Positions 18,463-25,234 of a stretch of DNA of 54,382 nt are shown one piece after another; the first letter of the stretch is position 1, and each line of letters begins with the position of its first letter. The translations under genes were made by a program, and so were the position numbers. The stretch spans positions 9,210 through 63,591 of the forward strand of contig NZIK01000099.1 in assembly GCA_002691625.1 (NCBI GenBank), in the 5' to 3' direction. Origin of the DNA: Alteromonadaceae bacterium. Its GTDB lineage: Bacteria; Pseudomonadota; Gammaproteobacteria; Enterobacterales; Alteromonadaceae. The notes beneath the pieces were generated by a model. It was given only the letters and a program-made list of their open reading frames with translations, did no database searches and was not told where the DNA came from.

Positions 18463-19257
18463 CTAACAATGTCCAACAATTTCATAAACCTGATGGCGAT
18501 ATTCAGACGCTTCAAAGTAACCTAATAATTCGTCTTTATTGGCTATCAATTGTGCGTAATCCACCGGGGTTTTAATGTATTCAGTTTGTAATGGCGGTAT
18601 CGCCTGACCAGAGACACCGGACAGCGATTCCAGAAAACTTGCAGTAATGTTTACTCCCTCAAACAGATCTTCATAAACCTGTGGAATAAACAACGGGTAA
18701 GCAGCAAAAAAGTCATTAATACAGCTAACCTGCAAGGCATATTCCCGAAGATTTTGAGCGGCCTTTTCGGGGGGGACCGTTAGTCCGGACTGGTATTCCA
18801 CTTTGTCACCGGCCTGATAATAGTGCTTTTTGACTTTCAGCATCAGGAGATTAGACAGATATCGGGCGAATGCATTCTGCCGGTATAAATGAATAACCGG
18901 AATTTGCAATGCCTGGAGACACACACCCAGTTGCTCCAAAGCAACGTCAAAGCGTTCAGCAAAATGGCGGAACTGCGAGTATTTAATATCCAGGAAAAAC
19001 ACCTCACTTTTGGCCAGCGAGGCGAGGTAGCGCAAATATTCGGGCAGCAGCTGAACCGCATCGGCATTGTGATTTGACACCAATGTACAGACGTTTTTCA
19101 GCCAGTAAAAATAGTTTGCAGGATGATTTTGATGGGCCTCAGAGTCCAGAAACACCTCATAAAAGGTAGTAAACCGGCCACTACTGTCCAACGCCTTATT
19201 TAAAGACGTGGTCCCGGTTCGCTGTGCGGCCAGAATAATAATAGGTTTTGCTTGCAT
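18463..19257 (-). CDS. Sulfotransferase-like protein, first of the module
   Basis: About 264 residues starting MQAKPIIILAAQRTGTTSL, with the loop QRTGTTSLNKAL typical of PAPS-dependent sulfotransferases close to the N-terminus. I choose ATG at 19257, which has AGGA 8 bases upstream and puts the loop where it is in the paralogue at 16936-17766; a TTG at 19308 would add 17 basic residues of doubtful value. No signal peptide. It is the first gene downstream of a sigma-28 promoter at 19388-19414, with a long structured leader. Function by motif only; substrate unknown. Confidence 0.75.
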   Translation of the reverse strand: MQAKPIIILAAQRTGTTSLNKALDSSGRFTTFYEVFLDSEAHQNHPANYFYWLKNVCTLVSNHNADAVQLLPEYLRYLASLAKSEVFFLDIKYSQFRHFAERFDVALEQLGVCLQALQIPVIHLYRQNAFARYLSNLLMLKVKKHYYQAGDKVEYQSGLTVPPEKAAQNLREYALQVSCINDFFAAYPLFIPQVYEDLFEGVNITASFLESLSGVSGQAIPPLQTEYIKTPVDYAQLIANKDELLGYFEASEYRHQVYEIVGHC

Positions 19258-19329
19258 AGTGACATCCTGAATAAACACTCGCCGGATTACGCGTTTCACC
19301 CGTAGCAACGCTTAACCCTGGCTTATTGC

Positions 19330-19378
19330 CCGGTTGTGCTGTCAGGCACTCCTGACTGAAGTATCGTCGGACAACCGG
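19330..19378 (-). other. Nested hairpin in the leader of the sulfotransferase unit
   Basis: An outer 8-bp stem (CCGGTTGT / ACAACCGG) encloses an inner perfect 6-bp stem (GTCAGG / CCTGAC, loop AGTG on the minus strand). It begins almost at the start expected from the sigma-28 promoter at 19388-19414, so it would form the 5' end of the mRNA. It could stabilise the message or be a protein or sRNA target. Confidence 0.5.
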
Positions 19379-19387
19379 ATATTTCAT

Positions 19388-19414
19388 CTATCGGCGCAGC
19401 GCCATATTTCTTTA
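19388..19414 (-). promoter_or_regulatory. Sigma-28 (FliA) promoter of the sulfotransferase/methyltransferase unit
   Basis: The minus strand reads TAAAGAAA, 11 bases, GCCGATAG. This matches the FliA consensus TAAA-N15-GCCGATAA at 11 of the 12 core positions with exact spacing. It lies in the 170-base gap before the first sulfotransferase. The same type of site precedes flagellin genes in this window. Confidence 0.85.
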
Positions 19415-19427
19415 GCTTAACTGAAAT

Positions 19428-20555
19428 TCACCCTGATACAGGCAAGCGTAGTGCATACTTACGACCATTGGTGCGGGGATCGGTATTATCCGAAGCAGAA
19501 AACAAAACCTTGTCTTTCCAGTGCGCGTAACGCCCTTCGCCCATACTGCCGATAGAATCAAATTTTGCGTGGGGGAACCCTACCAGCTGACCATCTTCAA
19601 GCAACAGCACCCTGGATTTTCGATGCAAACCGTCAGTATCGGCCAACTCTGTATATTCAGGCAAATCAAATTCATAGCAATGCCCGCTATGGTGGCGGAT
19701 GGCTGCCGTTACCGGCACAATTTCGCAGCCATTGAACAAATAGTCAAGATAGGTTGTGCCCTGTTGCTGACGGAAAACAAATTCGGTATTACCAATTCCG
19801 GAGTGAATGTCCAGCAAGTGCAGGCCCAATGACTGTTGAGCATCCAGCATATCCCGGGTCTTGGCGAACTCCATTGGATAGCCTCCCAGCCAGTCCCTGA
19901 CATCGGTCCAGAACTCCATGCCCCGGGTTTGTTTATAATTTTTTATATGTAACAGTGGATTACGTCCACGTTCGGCAATGGGCCTGAGCAAATACTCCCA
20001 TACATATTCGCACTCCATTTGTTCTTTTTCATCGGCATCGGCCAGATTGTAGCGCTTTTTCAGGTCCAGCCAGTATTGCGGTGACGGATTGTGATACACC
20101 TCATCAGCATACAGTGCGATGTACAGCACACTGGCCGCATGCATCGGTAAGGTGGCATTTTTAATTGCCTGCCACATATTGCCGGTGTGGTGTAAAACGC
20201 CCCAGGAATAAACGATATCGAAGGTGCCTAAACCGGCCATAAAAGACTCATCAAGTACCGACCCCTCAATCACTTGCCAGTGTTCTGGTTCGCCGGCAAG
20301 CTGCCACATTTTTCTGGTCGCTGCCACCGAGTTGGCATCAACATCCAGACTCACGATGGATTTGGCCCCGCTCAAATATGCAGCTAATGAATGAATACCA
20401 CTCCCACAGCCTATATCTAAAAAGGTACTGCCCTGTAAGCTATCCTGATACAGAACATAAAGCAGATGTTCTTTTGCTATTCGGAGTCGTTCTTCGGTAA
20501 ATTCCTCGTTCAGGAATCGTTGCCAGTTTTCCCCAAAGCCAAAAGTAATATCCAT
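19428..20555 (-). CDS. Class I SAM-dependent methyltransferase
   Basis: A 375-residue protein. The SAM-binding motif FLDIGCGSGIHSLAA is at 45-59 and the acidic residue ending strand 2 is in VSLDVDANS (Asp71). The IVYSWGVLHHTGNMWQAI segment is the usual motif before strand 5. A C-terminal region of about 170 residues of unknown type follows. It is the first gene after a perfect sigma-28 promoter (20622-20648) and is separated from the GT4 gene by 106 bases. It could methylate a sugar, an amino acid side chain of flagellin or a lipid; nothing in the sequence decides. Confidence 0.8.
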   Translation of the reverse strand: MDITFGFGENWQRFLNEEFTEERLRIAKEHLLYVLYQDSLQGSTFLDIGCGSGIHSLAAYLSGAKSIVSLDVDANSVAATRKMWQLAGEPEHWQVIEGSVLDESFMAGLGTFDIVYSWGVLHHTGNMWQAIKNATLPMHAASVLYIALYADEVYHNPSPQYWLDLKKRYNLADADEKEQMECEYVWEYLLRPIAERGRNPLLHIKNYKQTRGMEFWTDVRDWLGGYPMEFAKTRDMLDAQQSLGLHLLDIHSGIGNTEFVFRQQQGTTYLDYLFNGCEIVPVTAAIRHHSGHCYEFDLPEYTELADTDGLHRKSRVLLLEDGQLVGFPHAKFDSIGSMGEGRYAHWKDKVLFSASDNTDPRTNGRKYALRLPVSG

Positions 20556-20621
20556 ACAAACCTCTTAGTTAAATCTTGTTATCAGGATCTGATGCTGGTT
20601 AATTGCCCGCTGCAACCAGGG

Positions 20622-20648
20622 TTATCGGCCCGCCGGCGAAATGGTTTA
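20622..20648 (-). promoter_or_regulatory. Sigma-28 (FliA) promoter before the methyltransferase gene
   Basis: The minus strand reads TAAACCAT, 11 bases, GCCGATAA: a perfect TAAA, exact 15-base spacer and a perfect GCCGATAA. It starts 14 bases beyond the stop of the GT4 gene and 67 bases before the methyltransferase start. It is the best FliA site in the window and shows that the downstream methyltransferase/sulfotransferase genes are late flagellar genes. Confidence 0.92.
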
Positions 20649-20661
20649 GCCTGGCAAGTAT

Positions 20662-22251
20662 TCAGGCCACAGCCGTTTCACATGTTTGTATTGCCAGCTC
20701 TTGCGGGCTGCTGCCAACTGTAATATCACGGGTTTGGCTAAGGTAGAAGGCTTGATTATTCAATAACGCAGCGCCTTTTTCCGCTATTTCATCCGCAGTC
20801 GCGTTACTGGCCATGCACATCTCGTGCAATGTGTGTGGCAACATAGATTCAATGGCTCCGGCAGGCGTGGTGACTAACGGTAACTGGTAATGGAGGGCTT
20901 CAATGATCACATTTGGCGTCCCTTCTTCCCGTGGCGTATGGATTAACAAATCTGCCTGTTGCATATAATCCGGCACGTTAGACACAACACCCGCGAATAT
21001 CAGCCTGTCCGGCCCTATACCAAGGCTATCAGCCTGTTGTTGCAACTCTGCTCTTAGCCCACCGTCACCAATCAGCATTGCGGTTCCGGCCACTCTGGTC
21101 AGTAAACGAGCAACCGACTCCAGCCATAAAGACGGGCGTTTTTCTTCGGATAACCGCATCACACCAATGATAAGAGGCGTGTTGTTGCCAATTTTGTGGC
21201 GTTGGCGAATGTCCACTTTTGGCTGCCCAAAATCATGCACAGCGTTAGTAATAACGCCAATGCTGTTTTCCTCAATTTCCAACCAGTCTTCATAGGAGCG
21301 CGCTCCCCTGACACTGTTATTGGTAATCCGACACTGAGGTAAATCTGCCAGAGACTGATAGATAGCGCGCATGGCTACTTTTGACAGTGCCTGGGTATTC
21401 AGAGCAGGAAAATGCACTGGTGCTGCGTTGCGACCGCTCAGCACTATGCGCGGCACGCCGGCTTTCAATGCTGCCAGACTCACCAGAATGTTAGCATCAT
21501 CCAGATACCCCACTACCAGCGAAGGATTCACCTGTTCTAAGTGAGCGCTTAACTGATGATAAATATGGTAACCGGCGCCAGACAACACGCCGAGTACCGG
21601 CTTGTCAATTTGCTCGCTATGGGTCAGGTACTGGGCAGCACAATCGCGACAATAAGGCAGTATAGTGCGCTTAACGCCCGCTTGCAGAAGTTCGGTTTCC
21701 CACACTTCACATTCTTTCACCGTGGCCGCATAACTGATCAATTCGACCTCATAACCTATGCGACACAAGCCAATGGCCAGCAGACATATCTGATACTCGG
21801 CGCCGCCTCGAACCAGCTTGTGAATTAATAAGCTGGCTTTTTTGGTTTCAGTCCTTAACGGTTGGGGTGGTATGGCAAATAACGGCGATAAAGCAGCCAT
21901 ACTGCTTTCAACAGACTGATGATACCAGACACTGTAGGGTAAGCTAACCTGGTCAAAACCCAGTTCGGTGAGCTGCTGTAAAATCTCAGCACCAAAAAGT
22001 TTGGCATCAGCAAATACAATAATCACCACATCCGGAGGATCAATACCGTCGAGTGCTGCGCTGCCTTTTATCGGCACACCAGCAATCTCACTGCCGTTAT
22101 AATGCGGGTCAGCCAGGCCATCAATGAGCATTTCAAAGCGATAAGGTGCTTTAACAATTTGTAGCGCAGCGTCGGCAGAATTTCCCCATGCAATCGCCCG
22201 CTTCTCGCCATTCACCAGCGCTTGTTGTAAGGCTATATCGTAGTCAATCAT
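20662..22251 (-). CDS. GT4-type glycosyltransferase with an N-terminal nucleotide-binding-like domain
   Basis: A 529-residue protein. The first ~110 residues look like a Rossmann-type sugar-nucleotide-sensing domain (RAIAWGNSADAALQIV, then DVVIIVFADAKLFGAEILQQ). The remainder is a GT-B fold of family 4: LIIGVMRLSEEKRPSLWLE, LIGDGGLRAELQQQA, RLIFAGVVSNVPDYMQQADL and the donor-binding HTPREEGTPNVIIEALHYQLP. It transfers an activated sugar to an acceptor in the cytoplasm. Its start overlaps asnB by 4 bases, making it the last gene of the long pseudaminic acid operon. The sugar and the acceptor are unknown; extension of the flagellin glycan is likely from context. Confidence 0.85.
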   Translation of the reverse strand: MIDYDIALQQALVNGEKRAIAWGNSADAALQIVKAPYRFEMLIDGLADPHYNGSEIAGVPIKGSAALDGIDPPDVVIIVFADAKLFGAEILQQLTELGFDQVSLPYSVWYHQSVESSMAALSPLFAIPPQPLRTETKKASLLIHKLVRGGAEYQICLLAIGLCRIGYEVELISYAATVKECEVWETELLQAGVKRTILPYCRDCAAQYLTHSEQIDKPVLGVLSGAGYHIYHQLSAHLEQVNPSLVVGYLDDANILVSLAALKAGVPRIVLSGRNAAPVHFPALNTQALSKVAMRAIYQSLADLPQCRITNNSVRGARSYEDWLEIEENSIGVITNAVHDFGQPKVDIRQRHKIGNNTPLIIGVMRLSEEKRPSLWLESVARLLTRVAGTAMLIGDGGLRAELQQQADSLGIGPDRLIFAGVVSNVPDYMQQADLLIHTPREEGTPNVIIEALHYQLPLVTTPAGAIESMLPHTLHEMCMASNATADEIAEKGAALLNNQAFYLSQTRDITVGSSPQELAIQTCETAVA

Positions 22252-24071
22252 TCGCAGGTCACATTATAGCGATGTTGCTTTAACCATTGCTCGAGAAGCA
22301 ATAACGTCCAGGTATGGTAAAAACCCAGATGCGGCAGCTCATTTGCGGCGAACTGACGTAACTGTGGTAAATCGATGAACTGCCCCAGCCGGCAATCATT
22401 GGCACTGATCTCATCTTTAAAGCGGGCTAACAAACTGGCTTTCACGCTGCTTTCTAATGGACTGATACCAAAACCTTTTTTCTTCTTTTGGATCAACGAT
22501 CGGGGAATATGCCTGGCCAGTAATTCAATCAGAATCTTTTTGCCCTGATGCGTATCGTGCATTTCCTGTTGGCTCAACGAACTGCAAAAACGGGCAACAT
22601 CCGCAGATAAAAACGGCGTTCGGGTTTCCAGCGAGTGCTGCATACTCATTCTGTCAACCTTAGCCAACACTACCGGTAAGTACATTTCGATATCCAGTTC
22701 GCGCAAACGATTTACCACCGGCTCCGGGTTAAGATCTAACTGGCGCTGAAAACCGAGCATCAGATCATCGGCGCGATAAACCGGTTTACCAAAGAGTTTA
22801 TGCAGACAGGCTTTATCATAAACCAGCACTCGCCGGGTCATATACTCTTTGCCTACATGCCAGTCTCTGGTTGGGATTTTATGCTTGTTTTTTTCGGCAT
22901 GATGCAATACCCCAAAATCCCTATCATAACCGCCAAACAACTCGTCTCCCCCGTCTCCGGTTAAGCAGACTTTATGATCCTGAGCAGCCAGTTTGGCTAC
23001 CATATAGGTTGGCAGGCAGCTGTGATCAGCATTGGGTTCATCCATTAGCGCCAGCTTATCTATAAAGCCGCTAAAATCGTCATTGCTGACAAAGAGTTCG
23101 TGATGGCGGGTACCCAAACATTGTGAGATTTGACGAGCTTCCAGATGCTCACTGGCTGGCACGTCGGAAAAGCCCACTGAATAAGTGTCTACCTGACGGC
23201 CAAACTGATTGACAATCAAACTGACTGTGGTTGACGAATCTATTCCCCCCGACAAAAAGGCGCCAAGAGAAACATCGGCCCGCAGGCGTCTCTCGACTGA
23301 CTCGGTGAGCACCGACTCCAGCTCATTCACCCTTTCTTCAGCTACTCTTCCCGTGCCATCTGACCGGCTGTTTGTCGCCGTTCGGAAACTAAAATAGCGT
23401 GTTTGCTGGTATAAATCGCTGATGTGGTTAACTCGCAAATAGTGCCCGGGGCGTAACTTTCGAATATTCGAGGCTATCGTCAGTGGTGCCGGTGGGTTCT
23501 GAAATGTGAGATACGTTGCAATGGTGCCAGCGCTGATATCCATGCTGAAATCGCTTAATGCGGTTAGCGCGGTTAATTCCGAGGCAAATATCAGACAGCC
23601 ATTATTCAGTGCGTAATAAAGTGGTTTTTCGCCAAATGGATCGCGCCCCAGTAACAATTCCCGGCGCGAAGTATCATAGCGGGCAAAGGCAAACATGCCA
23701 TCCAGATAGGTAATAAACTCGGCGCCCATTCCGGATAACCCCTGATACAATACTTCGGTATCTGACTGACTTGCAAAAGTCATCCCGCGTGCGGTTAACA
23801 GTGACCTCAGCTCCAGATAGTTATAAATTTCGCCATTGTAGGTTAAGCCGACTTCCGGATCGGCAACGTAAGGCTGATGGCCGGCCGCTGAGGTATCAAT
23901 AATACTCAGACGCTGATGTGCCAGCGCGCAACGGTTATCAGGAGATACCCACACGCCACTGTCGTCCGAGCCCCGATGGGTCATGGCCGCCGCCATAGTG
24001 CGGGCAGCGTTAGCAAGATACTGCGGTGTAGTACCTTGTGATAAATCCACAATACCGGCTATACCGCACAC
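22248..24071 (-). CDS. asnB: Glutamine-hydrolysing asparagine synthase-type amidotransferase
   Basis: A 607-residue AsnB-family enzyme. It begins MCGIAGIVD, so Cys2 is the glutaminase nucleophile, which fixes the start codon. Conserved THRGSDDSG, AHQRLSIID, NGEIYNY and GRDPFGEKPLYY follow. The synthetase domain has the pyrophosphatase loop SGGIDSS at 274-280. Family members make asparagine or amidate carboxylates of sugars, peptides and cell-wall precursors. Placed between two glycosyltransferases in a Pse operon and overlapping both, it probably amidates a sugar rather than making free asparagine (inference). Confidence 0.88.
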   Translation of the reverse strand: MCGIAGIVDLSQGTTPQYLANAARTMAAAMTHRGSDDSGVWVSPDNRCALAHQRLSIIDTSAAGHQPYVADPEVGLTYNGEIYNYLELRSLLTARGMTFASQSDTEVLYQGLSGMGAEFITYLDGMFAFARYDTSRRELLLGRDPFGEKPLYYALNNGCLIFASELTALTALSDFSMDISAGTIATYLTFQNPPAPLTIASNIRKLRPGHYLRVNHISDLYQQTRYFSFRTATNSRSDGTGRVAEERVNELESVLTESVERRLRADVSLGAFLSGGIDSSTTVSLIVNQFGRQVDTYSVGFSDVPASEHLEARQISQCLGTRHHELFVSNDDFSGFIDKLALMDEPNADHSCLPTYMVAKLAAQDHKVCLTGDGGDELFGGYDRDFGVLHHAEKNKHKIPTRDWHVGKEYMTRRVLVYDKACLHKLFGKPVYRADDLMLGFQRQLDLNPEPVVNRLRELDIEMYLPVVLAKVDRMSMQHSLETRTPFLSADVARFCSSLSQQEMHDTHQGKKILIELLARHIPRSLIQKKKKGFGISPLESSVKASLLARFKDEISANDCRLGQFIDLPQLRQFAANELPHLGFYHTWTLLLLEQWLKQHRYNVTCE

Positions 24072-25234
24072 GCTTGCGACTCCTGTGAAAAATTAATAAT
24101 AGCTGTCAGCGTCACTCCACAGCGGTTAAGTTGTTGGGCTATTTCCTGCTCGAAAGCGACAGAGGCGATCAGCACTTTATCAAATTCGAACTGTCCCACC
24201 TCCTTTGCTATCGCCACGCCCTGATAATAACCGCTGATTTGCTTATCGACAAACCCTGCGACTTCCACCCCATCAACGTAGCGCATAAGCCCATGGTACA
24301 AGCGACGCCCCTTCTGTCCGGCGCCCATAATGATTACCCGCTGACCGGGTTTAATCATCGCCATGGCTTTATCCAGCAGCTTTTTATCGCCGGCATCGAG
24401 GTATAAATCCAGTGTCTCAGTTGCATAAACGGTAGTGTTTCGCATTCCCACATACAACCATTGATAAGGATGCTGCGCGCTAATATGCCAGGGCTTTTCT
24501 GCCCCGGTGAAATGAACAATATGCGGATCACTGACCGCAATTCCCTGCTGAAAGTGGTAAGACTGAGTATTATAACGGTTATCAACCAATAACATCTGCT
24601 GATGTAAAACCACGTTTAAAATATCCTGATCATTATATTCCCAATTCCGTTCCGTGCCGCCCGTGGCCAGGATCTGCTCAGCGAGTCCGGCTTTGCGCCA
24701 TACCGGTAAATTAAATATCAGCATCCCTGCATTCACATATTGTGGCGTTTCATAACCGAGAGTCTGCCAGCGTTTTTGCGCGGTCAGCGCACCATCCCTT
24801 ACCGCCCCAAGCGCTTTTTCCTGCAGTGGCATTTGCCATAACGGCAACAAATCCCCGGCAACCAGCATGTCGACATCCAGATATATAACCCTGGTGATAC
24901 CGGTATCGAGTACCTGCGGTAGCAAAAAGCGAAAGTAGGTGATGCAGGATACTCTTTCGCGATAGCGTTCGCTTAATGACAACTGGTCCGGCAGCGCTGA
25001 ACTCACTGCATAAAACAGCAGACTAAAGTGCTCGTTGGTCATCGCCTCTAAGGCCTGACAGTTGGCGTCGGACAAACCATCATGCAGTATATGACAGCAC
25101 ACTTTCTGTTCGGGGTTATAGTGCTTGATACTTGCCAGTAAGGCGGCCAGATGGCAGCAGTAGTTATCATCCACACACATTGCCAGGTGAATAACAGACG
25201 AACACAGACCGGGGTGGTGACTTTGCTTAGTCAT
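24059..25234 (-). CDS. GT8-family glycosyltransferase with a C-terminal Rossmann-like domain
   Basis: A 391-residue protein. Residues ~15-290 are a GT-A fold of family 8: MCVDDNYCCHLAALLASIKH at the start, the metal-binding DVD in VIYLDVDMLVAGD (120-122), and the acceptor-region YVNAGMLIFNLPVW. Residues ~295-391 form a separate domain (RVIIMGAGQKGRRLYHGL, then VAGFVDKQISGYYQGVAI and FDKVLIASV) like the nucleotide-binding domains fused to sugar-modifying enzymes. The same sort of domain begins the neighbouring GT4 protein. Overlaps the genes on both sides. Confidence 0.85.
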   Translation of the reverse strand: MTKQSHHPGLCSSVIHLAMCVDDNYCCHLAALLASIKHYNPEQKVCCHILHDGLSDANCQALEAMTNEHFSLLFYAVSSALPDQLSLSERYRERVSCITYFRFLLPQVLDTGITRVIYLDVDMLVAGDLLPLWQMPLQEKALGAVRDGALTAQKRWQTLGYETPQYVNAGMLIFNLPVWRKAGLAEQILATGGTERNWEYNDQDILNVVLHQQMLLVDNRYNTQSYHFQQGIAVSDPHIVHFTGAEKPWHISAQHPYQWLYVGMRNTTVYATETLDLYLDAGDKKLLDKAMAMIKPGQRVIIMGAGQKGRRLYHGLMRYVDGVEVAGFVDKQISGYYQGVAIAKEVGQFEFDKVLIASVAFEQEIAQQLNRCGVTLTAIINFSQESQACAV

